Shown here piece by piece: positions 31,409 to 42,163 of a DNA stretch of 64,000 bases. The translations under genes and the position numbers were made by a program. Source of the stretch: Adiantum capillus-veneris (lineage: Eukaryota; Streptophyta; Polypodiopsida; Polypodiales; Pteridaceae); contig CM043968.1 of NCBI GenBank assembly GCA_014529385.2, positions 7,725,648 through 7,789,647 on the forward strand, given 5' to 3'. The notes under the pieces are model-generated. The model was given only the letters and a program-made list of their open reading frames with translations. It had not been told where the DNA came from and ran no database searches. The first letter of the stretch is position 1, and each line of letters begins with the position of its first letter.

Positions 31409-31660
31409 TTGATTCAAAAGTTATCAACAAAGAGTTCAAAAAAAGGGGACTTTGTTTTGGTATACCCCTTGAAACACCATATTTCAAAGCTCAAGGAAAA
31501 GGGGAATCAATCATTTGTTATTGAAGATTTATCTCCTAGTGGTACAATAAAACTTGCCACATCCTATGGGGATGCTATGGGAAATTGGATTAATGGTGGA
31601 TGGTTAAAGAATGATCACTAAAGAAATGGAGCCATACAAAATGGGTCTTTGTACATCCAT
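31409..31660 (+). pseudogene. gypsy integrase C-terminal tail
   Basis: An open frame reads KKGDFVLVYPLKHHISKL, FVIEDLSPSGTIKLA and GNWINGGWLKNDH. The minus-strand copy has GDYVSVYTLKQHFKKLKK, FVIKDLSPSGIVKRAK and PNWISVCQTIKYH. This SH3-like C-terminal domain of gypsy integrases binds DNA. The ...NGxxLKxY ending is Athila/Tat-like. Confidence 0.8.
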
Positions 31661-32877
31661 CCGATCTTTTTTCTACACAATTGGGAAGGTGTATATTGAT
31701 GTTACTATTCATGATATCCCATGTAGACCTAAGTTGCTTTATGCGTTATACGAGAAATGTATAATACATCATATACGAGCGTATTTTACATGAACTTATA
31801 TTATACGGGTGTATTACACGATGCCAAGTCAGCAAAAACGAGCAAACCAAATTTTTTCTTGGTTTTTCGATTGAAAGAAACTTTGCTGGAAAAGAATTTT
31901 GATCGAAAAATACTTTGCACAAAGAGAAGTATATATAGCAGCAACGCATCTTATTGAGGCTAGTATTCATCACAAAAGGTATTCCATGTCAATAATAGAG
32001 AAAAAAATTATTAAAATTTAAAATAGTTTAAAAATATTTTAATTTTTTTAAAAGGTTGATTGATTCTTTTTTTAGATTCAAACTAGTTAAGCTTTGTATT
32101 TTGTGTAGAGCTCAAACTCTCACTCATACAAGGTGTTTATTTTTTAGGAGTCACTTGCTATGTGCTCAGTATACTAACATGTGGAAGTGAATTAGCGATA
32201 TAATTTAGAGATTGGGTTGTGTGCAGAGTTTACTCTCACATGAGGTTATCAGTCTGCAAAATACAATAGAATAGAGGTCAATTTTATTTAGGTAGGTTCA
32301 CTTTTGACGTGCATATATTTTTATATCTCAAAGTGAACATAAATAGAAATTTTATTTGTCTTGTGTAGAGCCATCACACTATGCTCTCTCACTGGAATAA
32401 AAAATTAGGAATCTCATGTCCAAATACATTGATATTAAATTATCTTTATTTGGATTGCTACGTCTATCATACCGTGTGATCGTACACATGCAGCAACCAC
32501 AAATAGATAATCTCTCAAAGGTCTATTATCAAGTGTGAGAACTTCATGTTTGCATTTCAGATAGATATGACAATCGTCAAGGTTTGCAATTAATCCTCAT
32601 GTTCTAATGAGAATCAACTGCAAGATTTGATTAATATATTATCAATTATCATAATGTGTGAAAGCCGTAAGCTTGCACTTTAGATAAATCAATATAGTAC
32701 AATGTGATGATGAGATTTGTTTATATTTTTTAAAATAAGTGATTAAGATTTCAATTATCATAATGTATGAAAGCCAAAAGCTTGCACTTTAGATGAATCG
32801 ATACAATGCAATGTGAGCATTGTGATTGAAATGGTTTGTTTGAAGTAATGAATTTATTTAGCACATGAAAATATAAA
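31661..32877. other. No gene seen; AT-rich, with a ~110-bp imperfect duplication
   Basis: TCAATTATCATAATGT then GAAAGCC, AAGCTTGCACTTTAGAT and CAATGTGA occur at about 32642-32710 and again at 32752-32820. Three TATACG(A/G)G motifs lie within 31746-31815. No coding similarity is recognised; the right part may be the 5' flank or intron of the hAT remnant. Confidence 0.5.
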
Positions 32878-33551
32878 TTGATTGGTCGAGTTTATTGGTA
32901 TATGTCAGAGGCATTATGCAAAGTAAGAGAGCATGTTGGCTTTGGTGCAAAGAAGAAAGCTTCCATAATCACAACTGCCAACAAGCGATGGGTGCAATTG
33001 CATACATTGTTGCATGGAGCTGCATTTTTATTGGATCCCAAATTTCAAATGCATCACAAAAATCAATCAATAAAGAAGTCATGACTAACTTCAAAACAGT
33101 GTGCTCTCTCAATTGGCTATTGGGACAAGAGGATGGGAAAACTGCTTTTCATCAGCAAGTTGATTATGCTAATAGAAGTGGCATGTTCCAGGATCCATGG
33201 CATATAGATGCCATTGCACACACAAGTGCACCTCTATGGTGGAAGGAGTATGGTGGGAAGAAAGTGGAGCTGCAACACATTGCAATTAGGGTTCTATCTA
33301 TAGTAGCATCAAGTGGAAGTTGTGAGAGAAACTGGTCGCCTTTTGATTTTATGCATACCAAGAAACAAAATCGGCTTCACCCTAAACATGCTGTTGATTT
33401 GGTTTTTGTTTTCTGCAACATGAGACTTATCCATAAGCCAGTGAACATTGCATCAAGAGTAGCACATAAGCACTACGGTGTCTTTCAAACCCATGAAGCT
33501 ATAGCTGCAAAAGTAGAGGATGACGATGATATGAAATGGGAGATAGCTTAA
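32878..33551 (+). pseudogene. hAT-family transposase, C-terminal part with dimerisation domain
   Basis: An upstream frame (32878-33084) reads ITTANKRWVQLHTLLHGAAF then LLDPKF, and a downstream frame (to 33551) reads PLWWKEYGGKKVELQHIAIR, SSGSCERNWSPFDFMH and TKKQNRLHPKHAVDL. W-W-x-x-YG, IAIRVLS and SCERNWS-x-F-x-x-H-x-KK-NRL are the hAT C-terminal dimerisation signature (plant DUF659/hAT group). The frames meet near 33080, so one frameshift separates them. The N-terminal BED finger, most of the catalytic core and the terminal inverted repeats are not seen. An acidic tail (AKVEDDDDMKWEIA) ends it. Confidence 0.85.
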
Positions 33552-33694
33552 GAATGCTCTGATATGAATGAAATAGATGATATGATTGCTGTGTTTGATG
33601 GAGATAAAGATGTATGACTAAAGTCCTATAAGTTTTGCTCGCTATGAGTACGTGAAAATTATGACACATCACCATGTTACACTACAAGATGTTC

Positions 33695-33740
<46 letters not shown>

Positions 33741-33899
33741 AATTTTTCAATAAGAGTCATAATTACTATTAGATACAATACACTTTGTTTGATTGAGAAT
33801 ACAAAAATGGAAAGCGGAGGAGATAAATGACAAGCTGTGATTGCAAAAACTGTAGCCCTTCACATTTTCTTCAAATCAAAATAGATCGCAGTAAAGTGA
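33552..33899. other. No gene; contains CT microsatellite
   Basis: After the hAT stop the sequence is AT-rich, with a CT run of 39 bases at 33697-33735. Confidence 0.8.
33697..33735. repeat. (CT)n microsatellite
   Basis: Uninterrupted CT run of 39 bases. Confidence 0.95.
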
Positions 33900-34670
33900 G
33901 CAAAGTGCGCAAGCCAAAGATTGAGTCAGCTCATTCAATAGTTCATCTATGTTGAACTTGGTACTTTCAGGCGTGGAAGATGGGCCTACAGGTTCTTGTT
34001 GCAAAGGACCAGCCTGATCTGGCAATGGTTTGTATAGTGATGTATACTATTGTATCTTGGCTTGGCCCTCTGATAGCTCTATTTCAAGATCAAGGATTTT
34101 TCCATGCAACATATCAGGTGTCTCTCCTTGGCTTGCAAGATCTTGTCCTTGTCTTGCTAATGCAATGAGCATCTCTGATTCTTCGAGAAGCAAAACTATG
34201 GGACGTTTACGTGCAAGCATTGGATTATTGGTGTGATTTTCTATCACTTTCTCTACAATTTGACCATGCCTAATGCCATAATTCGTGGGGTGATCTGACC
34301 AATCTACACATCTCCCAAGGATGTCATAAACATAGCAATATTGTATGAAGTAGACTGCCATTTGGTTATTGTTTGGCATAACTCTCTCTCATCGTATGAA
34401 TCTTTGTAGCAATACTCATGTGAGTCCTTTGTGCTGCAAATCTGATAGCTTTACGGGAGCTGATCCCTTTGCATTGCTGCTGATTCAAAATAGTTGTTGG
34501 CACACAAAGTGGTTTGGACATAGCTTCCTGCACTCCTTAAGGCTAAGAGGCTCGTCCTCTTTGATTCTAGCAATAGCTTTGAAGTCTTTCTCTTGGCCAT
34601 AATTCTCTCTTTCTTCTTTCAAGATGGCATGTGCTTCAGCATGGTTAAGTTCTTCTTCCATATTTTCCAA
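33900..34670 (-). pseudogene. Unidentified broken reading frame, charged and helical
   Basis: On the minus strand: MENMEEELNHAEAHAILKEE (from 34670), a gap with stops near 34485, then MAVYFIQYCYVYDILGRCVD, ESEMLIALARQGQDLASQGE and LEIELSEGQAKIQ (34379-34047), then after a stop a Pro/Gln-rich segment DQAGPLQQEPVGPSSTPEST. Amino-acid use looks like protein rather than chance. The helix-then-proline layout resembles ORFx at 4696-6379, but I see no clear alignment. It could be a retroelement structural protein or a decayed host gene. Confidence 0.35.
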
Positions 34671-34913
34671 TCAAGAGAATATTCATTAGAAAGACTTATC
34701 TAAAGGCAACAAGTTATCACTTTTAAATATTCAATGAAAAAGACAGGATAACTTAATCATGCTACAATAAAGAGACAAAATATTTATCACGATGTCATTG
34801 GAAAGAGATAAGATAACTTGATCAATTATATAATTTACAAGTGCAACTAAAGAGGACCATAATCAAATCATCACTTTAGTCATCAACTGGTTGTAGACTA
34901 GAAATCATTACAA

Positions 34914-35390
34914 TGTCATAGCCCACTCTATGGGCACCATTTAGACACAGAAAAAGATCAAAAGCATTAGGTCGGGTTGAGGGATTTTTTGGCTTGCCAC
35001 TCTCAAGGTGGGTAAGTATATTGCTTTAAAAAATCCCTTTTGTTTTGCTCTTGTGGCACTGACATGCATTTTAAGAGTCGCTTACAAGTATGATGCATGG
35101 AGAAGATATCCATGGCTTTATTCTAGGAAGGGGGATTAGTAGATATGCATTCTCTTGGTCTGCTTTCTAGTTTCTATTTGCAAGCTGTGGAGACGAGGAA
35201 AGCATGTCATTGGTTTGGTCTTTGTACATGACCCCCATGTTAGACCAACGGGTAGACAGACATGCGAATAACCTCCCAACCATCCTATATATAGGCCCCT
35301 AGCCCTCTTCCATATATAGACCCCTTTACTGCATGTGTGTCCGGCACATTGCCCGGGCCGTGCCCGTTTAGTCCTACCCTTGGCATGACA
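34914..35390 (-). repeat. LTR of a minus-strand gypsy-type element
   Basis: On the minus strand CCAAGGGGGGAGTAA (35404-35391, polypurine tract) is followed by TGTCATGCC, and the segment ends GGGCTATGACA at 34914. This gives a 477-bp LTR with TGTCATGCC/GGCTATGACA inverted ends. A strong TATA region lies inside (minus CCTATATATAGG near 35290, and GTCTATATATGG). Upstream on the minus strand TTCGAGGACGAAAACGC resembles the end of a gypsy polyprotein. It is not from the TGTTAGC family. No target duplication was found. Confidence 0.65.
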
Positions 35391-35404
35391 TTACTCCCCC
35401 CTTG
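35391..35404 (-). other. Polypurine tract
   Basis: Minus-strand CCAAGGGGGGAGTAA directly before the LTR start TGTCATGCC. Confidence 0.7.
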
Positions 35405-36297
35405 GAGAAGCGTTTTCGTCCTCGAAAACACAAGTGGTGGTATCTTCATAAGAACACTAATGTTTTCCACCGTGGCATCCCTCATGGATCCAACGGTTCG
35501 TTGGATCAGAACCCGGTTCATTGGGAGGTTCAATGAAATCAAGAGTAACATCTTGATTTGCTACATTGTTGTCCCTGTGCAATCGTCTTGGTTAACCGAC
35601 TCATAATCAAAAGAGCATGAAGGCTCCATTTAGAACTCACTTGAGAATGCTAAACGAGTTATCACAACGTCGAGGTGTTTAAATGCATACCTAGGTTTTA
35701 GACTTTCTAAAGGTACTGGAATGTGCAATATAACCTCGGCTCATCTTTCCATGAAAGTACTATGCTGACATACTCATCAGCAACAACCAAGTCCTTGACT
35801 TGCGGTGGTTTCTTGCCAATAGTCAACCTCATCCAAACTGATGATTAAGGTTGATAACTTGAGAATAACAGGCAGAGACTAGAACTAGCCGTAACATGCC
35901 TTTCATCATATGAAGCAAACTCCAAACCAGAAAGGTAACTGATCTAGTTGTTTCACTTCTTGCTAACGTATGCACTTAGCATATCCTTTAGCGTGCTTTA
36001 CTAACGTATGCACTTTGCATATCCTTTAGTACAAAATAGAATGCAAACACCCATACTTAGCAATCACCTTGTATGGCAGGGTGTAAACTCATACTAAATC
36101 TGCAAGAGAAATTGCAGTGATAGTGCAAAAAATTGCAGAAAGAATAAAGTCCATGAATTTGCATGCCGCTCTGAATAAATTTGTGTTAAACACTAGGGCC
36201 CATAACACCTAGTGTGCATGCATTTAACACAAAAATATCCGAACCGCAATTCCATGATGAGACTTTCCACTATACTTACGTGAAAATCTTGCAACAG

Positions 36298-36475
36298 AAG
36301 TTGGACCATAATAGAATGTGACAACCCGGTCACACCTAGGAACCAACCATGAGACCTTCTCATGAACGTAGCATACTTGGCAGCAAAAGTTGGACCATAA
36401 TAGAATGTGACAACCCGGTCACACCTAGGTACCAACCATGAGACATTCTCATTGACGTAGCAAACTTTGCGATAT
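36298..36475. repeat. 89-bp tandem duplication
   Basis: AAGTTGGACCATAATAGAAT and GTGACAACCCGGTCACACC start at 36298 and again at 36387, with scattered mismatches. The unit contains GTGACAACCCGGTCAC, itself a near-palindrome (GTGAC...GTCAC). Confidence 0.9.
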
Positions 36476-37840
36476 GTAGAAACAACCCTCTGTTAAGGTG
36501 GTTTCACAGCACTTGTAATCACAACAAGTCTGTACTTAGTACCCGACAATTTTTGGCCACTGAAATTGTACTTGATACTATGTGCTTTGAATGGTCTAAT
36601 GAACGGATGCGACCAGCACCTAGGGACCTCGTCACGACACATCATTAAGAATTGGGTGCCAGTGTCAGTCCCAGAGACTCATATTCTCCACATGTGGAAT
36701 ATGTCTCAAGTAAGGATGTCAGGAAAAGTGACATCCATCAAGTACGAGCTGTACTTGTGTGTGGAGGTAACTGCTAACACTCTGCGACAAGAGTGAGAGG
36801 GACCCTCATTATCATGCTCCACACTGGCTAAACTGAACTCCTTGAGTTCCTAGACCATGTTGTGTTCCATGTGACAACATGTGCCAAATCGAACCCGACA
36901 AGTGGGCTCATAACATCATAATGTATATTCGAGACGACGACCCAAAATACTTTGGTTCGACATGCCCTTGGCATGGCTCTGAAACATTCAAGTATATTTG
37001 TACGGCTTGAAAAGACCAAACAATATTGCACTAGAAACGCTGGGTGTTGCCTTCGCAATCCAAACCCGTTGGTTAGAATCTACGTAGTCAAACCCCTTGG
37101 TAAGACCCTGTGTAGAAACTGCTCAACTAGCAGGTAACGGTTATCAACATAGTCAACCGTATACAGAATGACTGGAATCAACAAAAAAAGTTGAATTTGT
37201 CCACTACCACGTGGTAGATTCCCGACTTCTTTCCTTGAAAGTGTAACGGGAATAGATCAAACTGTGATCCTCAATGCCCGATAGAGTGATTTAGCAATCA
37301 CCCACTAGGTCTTACCCAAAAACTAGACACTGGTAGTGCGATAGAGAGAGCAAGAGATCCACACAAGTGAGATGCCTAGCTCTTCTGGACAGCCATGCTA
37401 TCTCAACTGCTTGCTGCATCTATACTCCGTGGTAGAGATCAGTTGATGTGAGAAACTCAATTCGAGTATCGCACCAAAAATATGTTGTGCTTACAGAACA
37501 CCCAAAAGATCTGGAATGGCGAGACTCTTGCTTGGCCATTAACATCGATGGGGACTTCACTGAGTAAATCTGTTCAAGCTGGAGAACAATCACCCAAGAA
37601 ATGTGAGCATTGGGATCTTACCCTAGGTCTGACAATGGCTCTTAGCCAGTGTGGCTCATAGCCCTTATGTCAGTTAGTGTTCAATCGACAAACCGATGAA
37701 GACAAAGTTGGATGGCGTCTTAGCCAATTTATAGCTGAGAGTTAAAGCACCTTGGCTTAGGCTGACTCACGAGCAAAAAGAGAAAAACATGTATCCAAAT
37801 ATTCGTAAAAAGTTCTCATTATTCTTCGAGAGAGAGAGAG

Positions 37841-38022
37841 TAAGAGAGAGAAGAAGAGCATGCTGGGCTGAGGAACTTTCCTTAAACGACTATGACCTGT
37901 ATATTTGATTGCCATGCTCTTGTGCATCTTATAAGAGAGAGAAGAAGAGCATGCTGGGCTGAGGAACTTTCCTTAAATGACTATGACCTGTATAGTTGAT
38001 TGCCATGCTCTTGTGCATCTTA
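37841..38022. repeat. 91-bp tandem duplication
   Basis: TAAGAGAGAGAAGAAGAGCA starts at 37841 and 37932. Both units continue through TGCTGGGCTGAGGAACTTTC and TTGTGCATCTTAT with two or three differences, so this is a young duplication. Confidence 0.95.
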
Positions 38023-38902
38023 TGCCTAACGTGCAGCTTATCCTATAAGCATGCAACAGGTTTCTGCTACGACTTTCTCATCGAGGGAGGTAACAGAAAA
38101 ACACAAACAAGTCATAGACTGACCCACCTACCCTGTATGTGGTTGTGCCTACACCAGTGTGACTTAATGATAGCACTTTGCCTTTGAATTAAGTCCAAGT
38201 TTTAGGGTTTTTAAAGTGTTGTTGTGTTTGACAGCAACCCAAAAACAATCCAGAACGTATCTTGTCCTTGACAAAGGGTCTAGTGTTATAGCGGAAGCGT
38301 GTTTCCTGAGGTGGTAGAATTGATTCCACCTAGCTAGCATGCCGTGCATACATAATCTTAAGCCCTTGGCAAAAGTGATGGCCTCAAACGTGAGAGCTCC
38401 AAACCATAAGTGCCTTGCACAATCTAAACTGGTAGGAATTCTGTGAGGTGATATTCCCTATTTTGCCAGTTTTTTCAAACTTGTGTGCCACGGCCCTTGA
38501 TGACAAGTCATTGGGCAGTTCCTTGGCACAAGGAAGAAGCCTTGCTTCATGTAAAATCGTTAAAGCACTTTGCTTTGCACAAAAGCAGTATTTTCCAATC
38601 AAAGGTGTAAACATGGAAAAACAAAAAGAACATAAAATTGGCTAACCTGGTCGTTGCTGTAACCAGTTGGCCCAAGATTCCGTGGAAGAAACAAAAACTC
38701 GAGTAAAAATGGCTCATAGCCATATCTCCTACACGGGTGGGAGCTGTCGTATGTACATATATGTCCCTTGTATCATATACGCCCTTCTGTCACGTAATGA
38801 AATAACCTGCAAGCATATTGCCAAATCCTTCCCAAGTTTGTATGCTCATAGCATATGCCGAACGTGGGGAATCTCAATGCAAGATGCGTAAATTGAAGCC
38901 CT

Positions 38903-38956
38903 GCTTCACATAAATTGAAGCCTTGCTGATAGCCAAGGCTTCAATTTATGTGAAGC
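38903..38956. repeat. Perfect inverted repeat, 23-bp arms, 8-base loop
   Basis: The left arm GCTTCACATAAATTGAAGCC plus TTG (38903-38925) and the right arm CAA plus GGCTTCAATTTATGTGAAGC (38934-38956) are exact reverse complements around CTGATAGC. A partial direct repeat of AAATTGAAGCC precedes it at 38890. RNA from either strand would fold into a stable hairpin. Confidence 0.95.
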
Positions 38957-39619
38957 CAACTGATGTTGCAGGTGAGATACAGATAGCATGACGAAAAGAA
39001 TCGACCTTGTCGAGCGATTACAACTGAAATTAGCCATGCCTATCTCCTTGAGATACTGAAAAATTGGTGGCCCTTGGCCTTGCCTTTGAAGCAAAATGTA
39101 ACCTTTGACGAGTGTGCTCTATCAAGGTACTCAGGAGAAGCCATGCTTCAGATAACTATGTCCGGCCTCATTGCCAATAAATGCTATTGACGACAGATGT
39201 CATAGCGAACAGAGTCAACAGTGTCGACCATGCACAGATAATGGACCTTGTCCAATTGTACCTTTTTATTGAAAACTAGAAAAATACTTATATGCATACC
39301 TGCGTAACTTGATTACTGAAAGCAAAGAGACTCCTATCTGTTTTGCAGGCTGTGATAAATGGTCGGCCATGCCGAGCACTTTTGCCTGATGTGCCAATGA
39401 AAGATAGGCGAGAAAGAAATTTGCATGACAAACTATAGGCCTTGCCTACACTTGCCGTACTGTAACTAGAAGTCATCCTATGCACCCCCATGAAATGGTC
39501 ATACCATACAATTGTAAAAATTTCCCCAATGAATATGCTCCTAGCATACTCAAAATGCTAGCAGGACAAAAATGAAAGCCTTGCTTCGGACATTGCCCTT
39601 GGTCTGGTGAATTTCAGGG

Positions 39620-40830
39620 GAGACGTTGGTGGTGTTGCACTTTCTCCCTCGGTCTTGGTATCACTTTCTTCTTGTTATCCCTTTTCTTCCAATTGCTCTT
39701 GTAGCTTCTTCTTAATATCCATCACTTCTTCAGTAGTGAAGGGTTCAAGGTCTTGTTGTTCAATCACCCACTCAAATTCTTCATACGCTTTGATGTAGTG
39801 ATCAAATTGGTCCTCCAGGGGTCGAGAGGAACTATCACCCATTTTCTTTGGGTCTAGCACCCAATACTCTTTGAAATCCCCTTTTAATGTTTGCTTGGCC
39901 TTGAATTTCTCTATTACCCTTTCTATGTAGGCCGCCTTCTGATTGTTGGTTTCCCTTGGTCTCTCCTCCTTGGACATTACCATTTCTGTTTCTTCTTTGG
40001 TGGCACCTTTGCCTTTTCTTCTTGCACTGTCTCCAGCTTTCTCCTAAGCCGTGTAGAGATAGGCGGTGCAATTGTTGTTGAAGGTTCATCTTCTACATCT
40101 TCTTTTAGTCTCAGGCAGTGGTTCTAGGTGGGTGGGTCTGGCCACTTTCCCTCTTGCTCCAATAGCTTCATATGCAATCTTCGTCAAGATCTCTGCTTAA
40201 CCAATGGATTTGGGCTTATCAATCCCCAAGCTCACTACCTGCTCATGTATATATTGGGCATAGTTAACATCTTTTGGTACATTGATCCTTAGTGCCCAAG
40301 TGAAAGTGATGGAATGGGCATGAGGTGGGGTTGTGTACTTTTGTGGTCGCTTATTGCATATATGGAAAAACATGTTGTAGATCTTGTAGATTCTAATTGC
40401 CCTTAGATCCATTAGGTCTTCAAAATTTGCATTGGTTTTCTTCTAAGAGTACACCTCTTCTGCATCTCTTCTTTCTCTAACAGAGTCGCCTTAGTTGCGT
40501 AGTCCCATAGCATTGGAAATGATCTAGGGTGTAATTGTGACTTCTTTTCTTTCTCCCTCAAGTGTTGTGCCGTCCTTGATTGTGGTGGTTAGCTCATAAA
40601 CCCTCTGGAGATCAACTACTGCTAGCACTAAAGTGAAAAATCCATGCCGATCCAATGTTTCTAGGTGATTGAGGATGCCCTCTTTACTTGCATATTCACT
40701 GCTGAGTTCACTTGGAACCATCGGCACATCCAGAGTGTTGCCTTGTGGATCTTTGAAAGTTCCTTGGTATAGCTTTATGCCTTCTGCTTCTAGAGTTGTT
40801 TTGTCCATCCATGCTTTGGTCTAATTCAAT
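39620..40830 (-). pseudogene. ORFx N-terminal and first helical module (copy B)
   Basis: Minus-strand pieces read GIKLYQGTFKDPQGNTLDVP and LQRVYELTTTIKDGTTLEGE (40808-40524), FFHICNKRPQKYTTPPHAHS (40412-40197), and IERVIEKFKAKQTLKGDF with FTTEEVMDIKKKLQEQLEEK (39983-39675). Each matches copy A: IYQGMFKDPEGNA, YFHICTKRPQKYTVPP, RLERLMESFRAERMLKGDL and FTEEEVDDVRRQLLEEQES. The aligned order shows that the module is a genuine conserved protein, not chance frames. Stops lie at about 40500 and 40190. The frame ends against unrelated sequence at about 39610. Confidence 0.65.
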
Positions 40831-40999
40831 GTCTCATTAGGAATTGTGAATGGCTCTACCGCTGCAATATTATCTTTCAAGGTGAGCCTCTTCTAGCTTC
40901 CATTGATCCTGCGTGCGCTTCAAGTCCAAAAGTTAGCATCTTTTATTAAATTTGGCAAAAGTGGACAAAAGTGCATTTGGATGCTCATTTCATGTTGTG

Positions 41000-42163
41000 A
41001 GACATCATACGCATATAATGTCTATGTGCTTTGAATGAGGTGAGAATTATCATGTGCATAGCTTATAGCATGTATATCACACATATATGCCTCGAATGGG
41101 ATTTGAACAAGTATTGAGCAAGATTTGGGTTATAAGCTCCTTTTCATCTCTAAAATGGTAGATTGGGTGTAATGGGGGTAGATGAGGTTCAAATGGCTTG
41201 AAGCTTGGTGTATGGGCTCATGGGCATAAGGTAAGAACATTGGGTAGGCCAAAACCTCTTCAAATTGTTAATTTAACACTTTGGGACATCATATGTGTAT
41301 GATGTCTTTTGTCTGCAAACAGCTTGAAACTCATAGAATAGGATGTCCATAGCATGTGCAGAGTACCTATAGCATTAGATTTGAAGTTGAGCTTGCAATT
41401 GGATATCAAAAGCCAAGAATGGGATTTGTATGCTTAGATTTTTTTCATATGGGTGAAAATAGGTCAAATGATATCCAAATATGATGAAAACTTGTTGGCA
41501 AGCTAATAAAGATGTGAAAAATGTACTAGAAATCTCAAAAACAATGCAGCATGTCAAATTAAGGGGTCTAAACATCATACATGTATGATGTCTATGCTGG
41601 CTTTTTTGGCTATGACTTTGTGTGTAGCTTGCCCATGATGTGTGCATCACTCTGATGTGTTCAAAACTAAACTTGGATAAGGGTTCATGTGCCCAAGACC
41701 ATAGAGGGTTTTTGCAACTCTTGGATTTGTAAAATGAAGTGTATAATGAGCAAAACATGACCAATCATGCCCAAACTTGGTTTAGAGGCTATAAAAGCCA
41801 TGATATTGAATTCTAGATACTCAAAATGCTGAAAAACCTGTCTATGACAGGTCTAGACATCATACATGTATGATGTCCACTCTTAAAAAAATGATAAATG
41901 AGCACTGGGGTATGATGTATAAGCTAGGTGCATGCCTTGTGTCAAGTTTCCCTGAGTTTAGAGCACCCCTTCTATGGATAATACCATATTTTTTCCCAAG
42001 GACTCTAACTCAGTGGGTTTTGACCGAGATGTGACTTGATGTGGTCCACTTGGCTTGAAACTTGGTATGTGAGCTGTAATTAACATAATGAAGAGGGTGG
42101 TGTGAAAAAATTACCATTTGCATATGTGAAAATGCCAGTCAGACATCATACGCGTATGATGTC
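41000..42163 (-). repeat. Palindrome-phased ~285-bp tandem array B (5 units)
   Basis: Five palindromes are centred at 41011.5, 41295.5, 41581.5, 41866.5 and 42152.5, with spacings of 284, 286, 285 and 286. The fifth (42142-42163) and fourth (41856-41877) are perfect 22-bp palindromes: arms GACATCATA and TATGATGTC around CGCG or CATG. The third has a perfect 20-bp core, the first and second one arm mismatch. Between palindromes each unit keeps a weak box, CTTGAA(A/G)CTTGGT(G)TATG (for example 41200 and 42056), but most other bases differ. Orientation matches the minus-strand element, as in copy A. Confidence 0.9.

Larger units (their letters stand above)
29098..31660 (+). mobile_element. Ty3/gypsy copy, RT to integrase tail (broken)
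   Basis: Plus-strand copy of the same gypsy family with RT, RNase H, integrase and integrase tail in order, all broken by stops and frameshifts. Gag, primer site and LTRs are not present. The left edge abuts the copia-like LTR ending at 29093. Downstream of 31660 the protease and tail found in other copies are not clear. Confidence 0.8.
35405..39609. other. Unrecognised 4.2-kb region with tandem duplications
   Basis: Apart from the first ~60 bases, which look like the 3' end of a minus-strand gypsy polyprotein, I recognise no protein. GC content is higher than in the neighbours. It holds an 89-bp duplication (36298 and 36387), a 91-bp duplication (37841 and 37932), a strong hairpin (38903-38956) and many scattered copies of a GCCTTGCTTC-like motif between 38500 and 39600. 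It may be the interior of a non-autonomous element or a very old one. Confidence 0.4.

Noticed and set aside
2749-42163. CRISPR array as explanation for the evenly spaced palindromes
   Set aside because: Spacing is about 285 bp rather than 60-75 bp, the spacers are related to one another, and the context is a plant retrotransposon.
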